The notes: generated from the sequence alone by a model not told the origin. A stretch of 64,000 bases of DNA from Pseudonocardia kunmingensis (GCF_006716445.1 NZ_VFPA01000002.1:1178001-1242000), one strand, 5' to 3'. Numbered from the stretch's first letter, positions 33,752-42,082 are shown. Numbers and translations: made by a program.

Positions 33752-34717
33752 TCAGCGATGACCCGCTCCCGCCGCCCGGGCCGCCTCGACCGCGCGCCGG
33801 ACGGCGATGACCGCCCGGTCCCGCTCGGCCACCAGCTCGGCCATCGGCCGTCCGCCCGCGCTCACCTCGGCGCCCGCGACCATGTCGTCGCGCAGCGCGG
33901 GCGTCAGCTCGGGGGCCTCCAGGCGGGTCCACGGCGACTTCAGCGACGGTCCGAAGTGGTCGAGCATGTGTGCCATGCCGCCCTCGCCGCCGGCCAGGTG
34001 GAAGGTCAGGCACGGTCCGTGCACCGGCCAGCGCAGGCCGGGGCCGTCGGTGATCGACCGGTCGATCTCCTCCGGGGTGGCCTCGCCCGCGGCGACCATG
34101 TGCAGCGCCTCGCGCCAGATCGCCTCCTGCAGCCGGTTGGCGATGAACCCCGGCAGCTCCCGGTCCATCTCGATCACCGACTTGCCGATGTGACGGTAGA
34201 ACGCGGCCGCCCGCGCGGTCGCCCACGCCGCGGTCCGTTCGCCGCCGACCACCTCGACCAGAGGGATCAGGTACGGCGGGTTGAACGGGTGCCCGACGAC
34301 GAGGCGCGACGGGTCGGCCGCATCGGTGGCCATGTCCGTCATCGGGTAGCCCGACGTGGACGACGCGACGACGACATCCGGACCGGCGGCCGCGGCCAGC
34401 TCGGCCAGCAGGGAGCGCTTGAGCGCGAGGTCCTCGGGCGCGCTCTCCTGCACGAACCCCGCCCCTGCGACGGCCTCGGCCGCGGTCGGGAACAGCGTGA
34501 TCGCGTGCGGGTCCGCGCCCTCGGCCAGGCCCAGCTCGGTGAGCGCCGGCCAGGCCGCGTCGATCACCCGGCGCAGCTTGTCGGCGGCGTCCGGGGCCGG
34601 GTCCCACGCCCGCACCCGCAGGCCGCGGGCCAGGAAGTAGGCCGCCCAGCCGGCGCCGATCACGCCCGCGCCGATGCAGGCGACGGTCCGGATCTCGGAG
34701 ACGGGCCGCTCAGACAC
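33752..34717 (-). CDS. L-carnitine dehydrogenase (3-hydroxyacyl-CoA dehydrogenase family)
   Basis: A 321-residue NAD-dependent dehydrogenase. It has the Rossmann motif VACIGAGVIGAGWAAYFLARG, then SAPEDLALKRSLLAEL, ASSTSGYPMTDM and GHPFNPPYLIPLVEVVGG, the sequence pattern of L-carnitine 3-dehydrogenases (CdhA) within the 3HCDH superfamily, and about 100 C-terminal helical residues. Oxidation of L-carnitine to 3-dehydrocarnitine is the expected reaction. The GTG at 34717 has GGGAG seven bases upstream and overlaps the previous stop by eight bases. The neighbouring BKACE and thioesterase complete the known route to glycine betaine. Confidence 0.88.
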   Translation of the reverse strand: MSERPVSEIRTVACIGAGVIGAGWAAYFLARGLRVRAWDPAPDAADKLRRVIDAAWPALTELGLAEGADPHAITLFPTAAEAVAGAGFVQESAPEDLALKRSLLAELAAAAGPDVVVASSTSGYPMTDMATDAADPSRLVVGHPFNPPYLIPLVEVVGGERTAAWATARAAAFYRHIGKSVIEMDRELPGFIANRLQEAIWREALHMVAAGEATPEEIDRSITDGPGLRWPVHGPCLTFHLAGGEGGMAHMLDHFGPSLKSPWTRLEAPELTPALRDDMVAGAEVSAGGRPMAELVAERDRAVIAVRRAVEAARAAGAGHR

Positions 34718-35603
34718 CGGCACGCTCCCGCAGGCCCAGGATCTCCCGTGCCCGGTCCGGGGTCGCCACGCTCGCGCCCAGGTCCTGCACGATCTGCACG
34801 GCCCGCTCGGTGAGCTGCTCGTTGGTCGCCTTGACGCCACGGGCGAGGTAGAGGTTGTCCTCCAGCCCGACGCGGACGTGCCCGCCCTGGAGCATCGACT
34901 GCGCCACCCACGGCAGCTGGTCGCGCCCGATCGCGAACGACGCGAAGTTGGCGCCCGCGGGCAGCAGGTTCACCATCGCGGCCAGCACGCCCGGGTCGGC
35001 CGGGGCGCCGTAGGGGATGCCCATGCACAGCTGGAACAGCGGCGGCGCGTCGATGAGGCCTTCGGCGACCATCGTCGAGGCGAACCACAGCTGCCCGGTG
35101 TCGAAGATCTCCAGCTCCGGCTTCACCCCCAGCTCCTGCACCCGCTTCGCGCCGGTGCGCAGCATGTCGGGCGTGGACACGTAGAGCTGGTTGCCCTCGC
35201 CGAAGTTCAGCGAGCCGCAGTCGAGCGTGCAGATGTCGGGCAGCAGCTCCTCGACGTGCGGCAGCCGCTCGAGCGCGTTGACCAGGTCGGTGCCGTCGAC
35301 CGGCTTGAGCGGGTCGTCGGCGTCGATCACGAGGTCGCCGCCCATGCCCGCGGTCAGGTTGAGCACGACGTCGACGCCGGAGTCGCGGATCCGGCTCACC
35401 GTCTCCCGGTACAGCGACACCGCCCGGGACGGGTCGCCGGTCTCGGGGTCGCGCACGTGGATGTGCACGACCGCGGCCCCGGCCCGGGCCGCCGCGATCG
35501 CGTCGTCGGCGATGGCCTTGGGCGTGTACGGGACGTACGGGCTCTTGCCCACCGTGTTCCCGGCCCCGGTCACGGCACAGGTGATGATCACATCACGGTT
35601 CAT
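34710..35603 (-). CDS. BKACE family (DUF849) beta-keto acid cleavage enzyme, probable dehydrocarnitine:acetyl-CoA trimethylamine transferase
   Basis: A 297-residue zinc-dependent TIM-barrel enzyme. DVIITCAVTGAGNTVGKSPYVPYTP is the BKACE N-terminus, and VVHIHVRDPETGDPS supplies the His-x-His zinc ligands. Family members condense a beta-keto acid with acetyl-CoA to give acetoacetate and a new CoA ester. Beside CdhA and a thioesterase the expected substrate is 3-dehydrocarnitine, giving acetoacetate and betainyl-CoA. The ATG at 35603 overlaps the regulator stop (ATGA). Confidence 0.87.
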   Translation of the reverse strand: MNRDVIITCAVTGAGNTVGKSPYVPYTPKAIADDAIAAARAGAAVVHIHVRDPETGDPSRAVSLYRETVSRIRDSGVDVVLNLTAGMGGDLVIDADDPLKPVDGTDLVNALERLPHVEELLPDICTLDCGSLNFGEGNQLYVSTPDMLRTGAKRVQELGVKPELEIFDTGQLWFASTMVAEGLIDAPPLFQLCMGIPYGAPADPGVLAAMVNLLPAGANFASFAIGRDQLPWVAQSMLQGGHVRVGLEDNLYLARGVKATNEQLTERAVQIVQDLGASVATPDRAREILGLRERAGV

Positions 35604-36508
35604 CCGGCCTCCGTAGCGGTGTCGTGCGTCGCGGGCCGCAGGAGCACGGCCCGGTCGATGAAGTCGTGCAGGACCGCGCGCATCTCCTCCGGGCTGGTGC
35701 CCGGGGTGGCGGCCATGACCTGGATGCCGAGGCCGTCGATGAGCGCGGTGAGCTGGCGGGCGAGCGCCTCGGCGCGGCCGGGGACGAACACCCCGGCGTC
35801 CGCGCCGTCGGTCAGCGTCATGAGCACGCTGCGGTACCAGCGGTCGTAGGAGTCCCAGTAGAGCGCGCGGCGGGCCGGGTCGATCGCGGTCTCCGCCCAG
35901 ACCTGGATCCAGATCGACCACTCGCGGCGCAGCAGCAGCCCCGACGGCAGCTGCAGGTCGATCAGGCGCAGCAGCCGGGCGTGCGGGTCGGGGACCTCGC
36001 CCAGCGCGGCGACCTGCCGGTCGAAGGCGAGCTTCACGTTGTGCCGCAACGCCTCGTCGAGCAGCCCGGAGCGGGTGGGGAAGTGGTAGTGGATCGCGGC
36101 CGGGCTCGTGCCGCAGGCGTGCGCGACGTCCGCGGTGCGCACGCGGTGGTAGCCGCGGTCGGCGATCAGGTTCCAGGCCGCGTCGAGGATGCGCCGCCGC
36201 GCCCGGGCGCCGCGGTCGGACCCGGACTCCGTGCGCGCCGCCCCGCGCGGCACGGCGGTGTGGGTGCGCGCGTCGTCGTGGCCGTGCAGCAGCCAGTTGA
36301 CGGTGACGCCGGTGGCGTCGGCGATCGCGACGAGCTCCGCGGCGGGGAAGCGGCGGCGCCCGGCCAGCGACTTGGACAGCTTGGTCTCCTCCAGCCCGAT
36401 CGCCTCGGAGAAGCGGCGCTGGGTCCACCCGTCGCGGGCGAGCAGCTCCCGCACGCGTTCCGCCACGGCCGCGTCCACCGGCGTCGAGGCGTGGCGGGTC
36501 CCGGTCAT
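35600..36508 (-). CDS. XRE-TetR two-headed transcriptional regulator
   Basis: A 302-residue regulator with two DNA-binding domains. Residues 14-76 form an XRE-type HTH (WTQRRFSEAIGLEETKLSKSLAGRRRFPAAELVAIADATGVTVNWLLHG), and residues 100-160 a TetR HTH (ARRRILDAAWNLIADRGYHRVRTADVAHACGTSPAAIHYHFPTRSGLLDEAL), followed by a TetR ligand-binding region like that of choline/betaine-responsive BetI relatives. It heads the eight-gene carnitine/Opp operon. A perfect 17-bp palindrome covers the -35 of its promoter, and the -10 stands so close to the ATG that the transcript may be leaderless, so it probably represses its own operon. Confidence 0.87.
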   Translation of the reverse strand: MTGTRHASTPVDAAVAERVRELLARDGWTQRRFSEAIGLEETKLSKSLAGRRRFPAAELVAIADATGVTVNWLLHGHDDARTHTAVPRGAARTESGSDRGARARRRILDAAWNLIADRGYHRVRTADVAHACGTSPAAIHYHFPTRSGLLDEALRHNVKLAFDRQVAALGEVPDPHARLLRLIDLQLPSGLLLRREWSIWIQVWAETAIDPARRALYWDSYDRWYRSVLMTLTDGADAGVFVPGRAEALARQLTALIDGLGIQVMAATPGTSPEEMRAVLHDFIDRAVLLRPATHDTATEAG

Positions 36509-36516
36509 GGCGCCGC

Positions 36517-36546
36517 ACGCTAGGGGTTACTTGCGACCGTCGCAAG
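36517..36546 (-). promoter_or_regulatory. Operon promoter with palindrome CTTGCGACCGTCGCAAG
   Basis: On the minus strand TTGCGA, a 17-base spacer and TAGCGT form a promoter; the perfect 8+1+8 palindrome at 36530-36546 overlies the -35. Only eight bases separate the -10 from the ATG of the XRE-TetR gene, so transcription should begin at or next to that A. Two further CTTGCG half-sites occur at 36580-36585 and 36610-36615 in the gap before the DinB gene. Confidence 0.7.
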
Positions 36547-36621
36547 CGCTGGCGCCGAGACGCAGGTGCACAGAGCAGGCTTGCGGTACCTGACTGGTGC
36601 GTCGGTCAGCTTGCGAGACGG

Positions 36622-37386
36622 TCAGGCCCCGAGCCGGTCGCGGAGCACGTCGAGGTCTCGTTCGGCGTAGCGGCGGTGCTCCCACTCCTCGCTCAGCACC
36701 GTGCGCAGGCAGCCGGCGACCGGGTAGCTGTCGGGCTCGGGGTAGCCCGGCCCGGCGACCGGCGTGGTCCGGGCGGCGAGGCTCTCCTCCGTGAGGCCCT
36801 CGATGACCCGGCGGACGGTTCCCGTGCGGTCCGCGCGCAGGGCGAGCACCTCGTCCAGGCCCGGCCGGGCGTCGCGGTCCCACGGGACGCCCGGGACCGG
36901 CTCCATCTCGTCGAACGGCAGGCTGAGCGGGTGCCACGGCGTCGGATCGCCGAGGATCGCGCGGCGCACCCAGATGTCGGTGGCGAAGACCAGGTGCCGC
37001 AGCGTCTGGATGAACGACCACTCGCCGTCGACCCGCTCGTGCAGCAGCTCCGGCGGCAGGGCACGGGCCCGCTCCACGGTCCCCGCCCACCGCGACTCCA
37101 CGAGGTCCCACGCCTCGCGGAAACCGGCGACGTCCGTCGGGCGCATCTTCACGCGGTCGGGATCACGCCGGTCGAGCTCGGCCTCGACCAGCGGCCCGAC
37201 GTCGACGCCGTTGATCCGCAGGCCCGCGATCTCGCCGTCGATCTCCACCTCGCCGAGCCACACGCCGCGCATCCGCACCCGCCAGAAACTCGCCCGGACC
37301 ACCTCGACGTCCCGGACCCGGGCATCGGCCAGCGACACGTCGGCGACCTGCGTCCCGGTGATCGTCCTGCCTGAGATCTCCGTCAT
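36622..37386 (-). CDS. DinB superfamily protein with N-terminal pentapeptide-like segment
   Basis: A 254-residue protein started at the ATG of MTEISGRTITG; an upstream GTG-type start at 37413 adds nine unconserved residues. Residues 1-60 read as repeats of five (VADVSLADARVRDVEVVRASFWRVRMRGVWLGEVEIDGEIAG), like a short pentapeptide solenoid. Residues 85-250 are a DinB four-helix bundle with the probable metal ligands in WSFIQTLRHLVFATD and EEWEHRRYAERDL. DinB proteins include mycothiol or bacillithiol-dependent enzymes; the substrate is unknown. It lies upstream of the carnitine operon on the same strand but is separated by that operon's promoter. Confidence 0.8.
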   Translation of the reverse strand: MTEISGRTITGTQVADVSLADARVRDVEVVRASFWRVRMRGVWLGEVEIDGEIAGLRINGVDVGPLVEAELDRRDPDRVKMRPTDVAGFREAWDLVESRWAGTVERARALPPELLHERVDGEWSFIQTLRHLVFATDIWVRRAILGDPTPWHPLSLPFDEMEPVPGVPWDRDARPGLDEVLALRADRTGTVRRVIEGLTEESLAARTTPVAGPGYPEPDSYPVAGCLRTVLSEEWEHRRYAERDLDVLRDRLGA

Positions 37387-37429
37387 CCCGGCAGCCTGGC
37401 ACGCAGCGCCCACGGTCAGGAGTGCAGCA

Positions 37430-39604
37430 TCACTCCTCCAGCAGGTCCTCGATCGCGATCGGGATGCGCCGGACGCGGATGCCGGTGGCGTTGAAGACGG
37501 CGTTCGCCACCGCCGCTGCCATGCCGACGACGCCGATCTCGCCGAGCCCGCGCGCCCCGACGGGGTTGTGCAGGGTGTCGGGGTACCGGACGAACTCGAC
37601 GTCGACCTCGGGGATGTCGGCGTTCACCGGGAGCAGGTAGTTCGCGAAGTCGGCGTTGGCGAGGCGGCCGTTCTCCTCGACCTCCAGGCCCTCGTGCAGG
37701 GCGGCCGACACACCCCAGATCATGCCGCCCATGATCTGGCTGCGGGCGGCCTGCTCGTTGATGACGCGGCCGGCGTCGAACACGCCCAGCATCCGCGACA
37801 CCCGCGCCTCCCGCGTCCACCGGTGCACCCGGACCTCGCAGAACTGGGCGCCGAACGAGCTGAACGAGTGCTTGGTCAACTCCTCGCCCGGTGCGGAGGA
37901 GCCGACCGCGGCGATCGAGTCGCGACCCGTCGCCCGCAGCACCTCCCCGAAGGACAGGCTCCGGCCGTCGGCGGCGAGCACGCGACCGTCGGCGTAGGAG
38001 AGCTCCACCCCCTCGAACGGCGCGCCGGGGCCCGACGCCAGCGCGACCAGGTCGTCGATCACCTTCGGAGCGGCGACCATGATGGCCGAGCCCGCGCTCG
38101 CCGTGGCGGTCGAGCCGCCGGACATGCCCCCCGGCGGCAGCGCCGAGTCGCCCAGCCGGGGCGTGACCTTCTCGGGAGCGATGTCGAGGGACTCGGCGCC
38201 GATCAGGGACAGCACGGTCAGCAGGCCGGTGCCCGGGTCGGCGCCGCTGGTGGCGACCTCGGCCGTGTCGTCGTCGCGCAGCGTCACCCGGACGCTGGCC
38301 GGGAACCGCAGGGCCGGGAACATCGCGGTGGCGGTGCCCATGCCGACGAGCCAGTCGCCGTCGACGCGTCCCCGTGGGGTGCGCTCCGCCCAGCCGAACC
38401 GGGCGGCGCCCACCCGGAAGCACTCGTCGAGGTGCTTGCTCGACCACTGCAGGTCCTTGCCGGGCGGGGCGGCCGAGTTGTTGCGCTGACGCAGCGCGAT
38501 CGGGTCCATGTCGAGCTTGACCGCCAGTTCGTCGATCGCACTCTCCAGCGCGAACGACCCGGGCGCCTCACCCGGCGCCCGCATGAACGTGGTGGGCGGG
38601 ACGTGCAGCGGCACCATCTTCTGGCTGATGGCCACGTTCGGGGTGGCGTACCACTCCCGGGACGTGCCGTGCGAGGTCGGCTCGACGAAGCCGCCGCCGG
38701 CCGGGGTGCTGGACCACGAGTCGTGGCGCAGCGCCACCAGCGTGCCGTCCCTCTCCGCGCCGACCGTGAGCCGTTGCACGGTGGCGGGGCGGGTGGCGGT
38801 GGCGGTGAAGACCTGCTCGCGGGTGAGCGCGGCCTTGACGGGCCGGTCGAGGTCCCGGGCGGCGGCCGCCGCCAGGAAGGCGGGGATGGAGAGGGCCTTG
38901 CCGCCGAACGCCCCGCCGACGAAGGGGTTCACGACGCGGACCGCCGCGTGGTCCTCGCCCAACGCGTCGGCCAGCGCCGAGGCCACGAGGTCCGAGCCCT
39001 GGTTGCCGGTGTAGACGGTGACCGTGCCGGACTCCCACACGGCCATCGCGGAGTGCGGCTCCATCGCGGCGTGGTTCTGCGTGGCGGTGGTGTAGGTCGC
39101 GTCGACGACGACGGGGCTCGCCGCCAGCGCGTCCTCGATGGACTCGACTCCGGGCGCGAGCACCGACAGCTCCGGCGGGGAGCCGTCGAGCGAGGGCGGC
39201 GCGTCCACGGCCGTGGCGAGGCCGTCGCTCATCGAGGTCGACGCCGGCCGCTCGTCGTAGGTGACCCGCACGAGCGCCGCAGCGTCCCGCGCCTGCTCGA
39301 CGGTCTCGGCGACGACGAAGCCGATCGGCTGTCCGTAGTAGGTGACGTCGGTGCTCTGCAGCGGCACCCAGATCGGCCCCAGCATCGCCGTGACGGGCGC
39401 GGTCAGCGGCAACGGTGCGAACGGCGTGTAGACGGCGAGCACCCCCGGAGCACTGCGCGCCGCCGTGACGTCCATGTCCGTGATCTCGCCGTGCGCGACC
39501 GTGCTGAGCACGACGTGCCCGAAGACCATCCCGGGGACGTTGTTGTCCAGCGCGTACCGGGCGCGGCCCGTCACCTTCAGCGGGGCATCCAACCGGCCGA
39601 TCAT
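37430..39604 (-). CDS. Molybdopterin-binding subunit of xanthine dehydrogenase/aldehyde oxidoreductase family (PaoC/YagR-like)
   Basis: A 724-residue large subunit. It starts at the ATG of MIGRLDAPLKVTGRARYALD, which is typical of the PaoC-type short version. It has the molybdopterin loops VNPFVGGAFGGK and TFMRAPGEAPGSFALESAIDELA, and the catalytic Glu in VGARGLGEIG. The family hydroxylates aldehydes or N-heterocycles using water and Mo-MCD. The ATG overlaps the FAD subunit stop (ATGA), and it is the last of three genes in the order iron-sulfur, FAD, molybdenum. No maturation chaperone (XdhC/PaoD) is adjacent. Confidence 0.9.
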   Translation of the reverse strand: MIGRLDAPLKVTGRARYALDNNVPGMVFGHVVLSTVAHGEITDMDVTAARSAPGVLAVYTPFAPLPLTAPVTAMLGPIWVPLQSTDVTYYGQPIGFVVAETVEQARDAAALVRVTYDERPASTSMSDGLATAVDAPPSLDGSPPELSVLAPGVESIEDALAASPVVVDATYTTATQNHAAMEPHSAMAVWESGTVTVYTGNQGSDLVASALADALGEDHAAVRVVNPFVGGAFGGKALSIPAFLAAAAARDLDRPVKAALTREQVFTATATRPATVQRLTVGAERDGTLVALRHDSWSSTPAGGGFVEPTSHGTSREWYATPNVAISQKMVPLHVPPTTFMRAPGEAPGSFALESAIDELAVKLDMDPIALRQRNNSAAPPGKDLQWSSKHLDECFRVGAARFGWAERTPRGRVDGDWLVGMGTATAMFPALRFPASVRVTLRDDDTAEVATSGADPGTGLLTVLSLIGAESLDIAPEKVTPRLGDSALPPGGMSGGSTATASAGSAIMVAAPKVIDDLVALASGPGAPFEGVELSYADGRVLAADGRSLSFGEVLRATGRDSIAAVGSSAPGEELTKHSFSSFGAQFCEVRVHRWTREARVSRMLGVFDAGRVINEQAARSQIMGGMIWGVSAALHEGLEVEENGRLANADFANYLLPVNADIPEVDVEFVRYPDTLHNPVGARGLGEIGVVGMAAAVANAVFNATGIRVRRIPIAIEDLLEE

Positions 39605-40578
39605 GCGCGAACCCCTTCGGTCTCGTCGGACTGCGTGACCTCGAGCAGCGCGCGGACGACGGTCCGCCGCAGCAAGGGCACCTTGAAGCCGTTCGCCGAC
39701 AGCGGCCGGGCGCCGTCGGCCGCGAGGGCAGCGGCCTCTTCGAAGGAGGCCTGGGTGGCGGGCTTCCCGCGCAGGGCCGCCTCCACGGCCGCGAGCCGCC
39801 ACGGCACGGTCGCCACGCCGCCGACCGCCACCCGGGCGTCGACGACGTGCCCGTCCCGGACGTCGAGGGCGACCGCCGCGGAGGTCAGCGCGAACTCGTA
39901 GGACTGCCGGTCCCGCACCTTGACGTAGGTGGAGCGGGTCGCCCAGTCCAGCCGCGGCACCACGACCTCGCTGATCAGCTCCCCGGCGCGCAGGTCGTTC
40001 TCGACCTCCGGGGTGCCACCGGGCGTGCGGTAGAACCCGGCCAGCGCGACGGTGCGTTCGCCGTCGGCGCTGACCAGCCGGACCCGCGCGTCGAGTGCGA
40101 CGAGGGCGACCGCCAGGTCGCTGGCGTGGGTGGCCACGCAGGAGTCGCTCGTGCCCAGCACGGCGTGCATCCGGTTGGCACCCGAGATCGCCGAGCAGCC
40201 GCTGCCGGGCTCCCGCTTGTTGCACGGCGTGGCGACGTCGCGGAAGTAGCCGCAGCGGGTGCGCTGCATCAGGTTGCCGCCGATGCTGGCCATGTTCCGC
40301 AGCTGCTGGGAGGCGCTCAGCAGGAGCGCGCGCGAGATCACGGGGTACACGCCGGGGTGCGCGGCGACGTCGCTCATCCGCTCCAGGGCACCGATCCGCA
40401 GGCCGTCGGAGGTGTCGATGCCGCGCAGCGGCAGGGCGTTGATGTCCAGGACCCGTTGCGGGGTGAGGACGTCGAGCTTCATCAGGTCGACGAGGGTGGT
40501 GCCGCCGGCGAGGAACGTGCCGGGCGAGGAGAGGGCCGCGTCGAGGGTCTCGGGCGCCGTGAGCTCAAACTGCCGCAT
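39601..40578 (-). CDS. FAD-binding subunit with extra Fe-S cluster (PaoB/YagS-like)
   Basis: A 325-residue FAD domain of the xanthine dehydrogenase family. FLAGGTTLVDLMKLDVLTP and ASIGGNLMQRTRC bind FAD. Unlike ordinary FAD subunits it has the insert RCGYFRD..PCNKREPGSGCSAI..SDSCVATHASD, whose four cysteines match the [4Fe-4S] site of E. coli PaoB, pointing to an aldehyde oxidoreductase rather than a true xanthine dehydrogenase. It starts at ATG 40578, inside the end of the iron-sulfur subunit gene (14-base overlap). Confidence 0.9.
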   Translation of the reverse strand: MRQFELTAPETLDAALSSPGTFLAGGTTLVDLMKLDVLTPQRVLDINALPLRGIDTSDGLRIGALERMSDVAAHPGVYPVISRALLLSASQQLRNMASIGGNLMQRTRCGYFRDVATPCNKREPGSGCSAISGANRMHAVLGTSDSCVATHASDLAVALVALDARVRLVSADGERTVALAGFYRTPGGTPEVENDLRAGELISEVVVPRLDWATRSTYVKVRDRQSYEFALTSAAVALDVRDGHVVDARVAVGGVATVPWRLAAVEAALRGKPATQASFEEAAALAADGARPLSANGFKVPLLRRTVVRALLEVTQSDETEGVRA

Positions 40579-41017
40579 CGGCCCGCCTCACCTGCTCGAT
40601 CGCGGCGACGATGTTCGGGTAGGCCGCGCAGCGGCAGAGGTTGCCGGACATGAACTCCCGGACGTCGGGCACGTCCTGTTCGACCGCGGCGACGGCCGAC
40701 ATGACCTGGCCGGAGGTGCAGAAGCCGCACTGCAGGGCGTCCTGGTCGACGAACGCCTGCTGGACGGGGTGCAGCTCGTCGCCGTCGGCGAGCCCTTCCA
40801 CCGTGGTGACCGGCTGCGTCACGGTGGCGGCGAGGGTGAGGCACGAGAGCACGGGCCTTCCGCCGACGTGCACGGTGCAGGCGCCGCACTGGCCGCGGTC
40901 GCAGCCCTTCTTGGGTCCGGTGACGCCGAGGCGTTCGCGGAGCGCGTCCAGCAGGGTCACTCCTGGGTCGACACTCAGGTTCTCGGGTCTACCGTTGACT
41001 TCGATCGAGATGTCCAC
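40565..41017 (-). CDS. [2Fe-2S] subunit of molybdenum aldehyde oxidoreductase (PaoA/YagT-like)
   Basis: A 150-residue protein with the plant-ferredoxin cluster KKGCDRGQCGACTV plus a fourth Cys in LSCLTLA, and the second cluster with CGFCTSGQ and CRC. Unlike E. coli PaoA there is no twin-arginine signal peptide, so the enzyme should be cytoplasmic. GTG start with GGGAAAGAG upstream. It is the first gene of the operon, which is driven by a promoter with a TetR-type operator filling the spacer. Confidence 0.9.
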   Translation of the reverse strand: MDISIEVNGRPENLSVDPGVTLLDALRERLGVTGPKKGCDRGQCGACTVHVGGRPVLSCLTLAATVTQPVTTVEGLADGDELHPVQQAFVDQDALQCGFCTSGQVMSAVAAVEQDVPDVREFMSGNLCRCAAYPNIVAAIEQVRRADAAV

Positions 41018-41103
41018 TGGCTCTCTTTCCCGCAGACCCGGTGCACCGAGGACGATCGGTGCAGGTCGTGGTGGTGGGTGGGGTCGAGTGTGACGCCGTG
41101 CCC

Positions 41104-41132
41104 AAGCTAGCGGATTTTTATCCGCTTCGCAA
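41104..41132 (-). promoter_or_regulatory. Promoter of the aldehyde oxidoreductase operon with operator in the spacer
   Basis: On the minus strand TTGCGA (41132-41127), exactly 17 bases, then TAGCTT (41109-41104). The perfect palindrome AGCGGATTTTTATCCGCT at 41109-41126 occupies the whole spacer. It lies between this operon and a divergent TetR gene, so that regulator is the obvious ligand; the A/T-rich centre stands out in this sequence. Confidence 0.75.
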
Positions 41133-41183
41133 CGACGCCCCGTCCCGTCAGCGCGCCGGCTGCATTACCGTGAACGGCTCACG

Positions 41184-41774
41184 ATGCGCGCCGGAGGGGT
41201 GAGGACGACGGGTTCGGTCAGCCACCGCCGTGCGGACACCCGGCGCAACCACGACCGCATCCTCGCCGTCGCCGCCGAGGCGCTCCCCACCGGCGAGATG
41301 TCCTTCAACGCCATCGCGAAGAAGGCCGGCGTGGGGGTCGGCACCGTCTACCGGCACTTCCCGACGCCGGACGCCCTCGTCCTCGCGGTCTACGAGCGCG
41401 AGGTGAGCCACCTCGTCGAGGTCGTGCCGTGCCTGCTGCGGGAGCACCCGCCGGAGCAGGCCTTCCGCACGTGGGTTACCGAGTACCTGACGCGGTACAT
41501 GATGACCAAGCGCGGGCTGGCCGGCGCGCTGCAGTGCGCCAGCACCTCTGCCGAGGAGGTGGTCGCGACCGCCTACCGCGCCGTGGTCGGGGCGGCGACG
41601 GCGCTGGTCGAGGCGAACATGCGGGCCGGCACCGTGCGCCCCGACCTGGATCCGGAGACCGTCCTGCGCGGGCTCGGCGGCCTGATGTACCTCGACCCGG
41701 ACGGCGACTGGCGACGGCACACCGAGAGCCTCGTGGACCTGCTCTGGCGGGGGATGGCCGCGGACGCCGGCTGA
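41184..41774 (+). CDS. TetR family regulator, divergent from aldehyde oxidoreductase operon
   Basis: A 196-residue regulator. The HTH lies at residues 20-65 (RRNHDRILAVAAEALPTGEMSFNAIAKKAGVGVGTVYRHFPTPDALVLAVYE), the rest being the helical ligand domain with a Trp-rich end. ATG 41184 lacks a clear ribosome-binding site; a GTG at 41199 is an alternative. Its position and the palindrome in the divergent promoter suggest it represses the molybdenum enzyme in response to an aldehyde or aromatic ligand (inferred). Confidence 0.85.
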   Translation: MRAGGVRTTGSVSHRRADTRRNHDRILAVAAEALPTGEMSFNAIAKKAGVGVGTVYRHFPTPDALVLAVYEREVSHLVEVVPCLLREHPPEQAFRTWVTEYLTRYMMTKRGLAGALQCASTSAEEVVATAYRAVVGAATALVEANMRAGTVRPDLDPETVLRGLGGLMYLDPDGDWRRHTESLVDLLWRGMAADAG

Positions 41775-41861
41775 GCGGGGGTCGAGGCCGACCGGGACGC
41801 CTACGCCCAGTGGCGCGGCAACGTCGCGGCGGTGCACCGCGATCTGCACGCCGGCAGAGCG

Positions 41862-41974
41862 GGGGCGCCGTCGTTGCGGCGACCGCGAGCGGCTCGCTCC
41901 AGAGCGCGTAGATGTCCGCCTCCTCCGCCCCGACGTGGTAGGCGGCCGCGGACGAACCGCTGAAGGAGATCAGG
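41862..41974 (-). pseudogene. Remnant of an LLM-class flavin-dependent monooxygenase
   Basis: On the minus strand the short open stretch LISFSGSSAAAYHVGAEE followed by ADIYALWSEPLA matches the segment of SsuD-like monooxygenases that normally reads GGSS-AA-VAA-HAD-Y-WGEPL. No start, catalytic core or C-terminus remains, and the flanks are interrupted. The 308 bases between the TetR genes hold nothing else that I recognise. It suggests a deleted gene at this junction. Confidence 0.4.
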
Positions 41975-42082
41975 GGCCGGCTCGACCACCCGCAGTCACC
42001 CCACGCTCCCGCAGCTGCGGGCCCAGGGTGACCAGGTGACGGACCAGGGCGGGAATCCGTGGCTCGGCGGGCGACCAGCGGC

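Noticed and set aside
41781..41880. Plus-strand continuation VEADRDAYAQWRGNVAAVHRDLHAG after the TetR stop
   Set aside because: No start codon and no recognised family; probably chance reading of decayed DNA.
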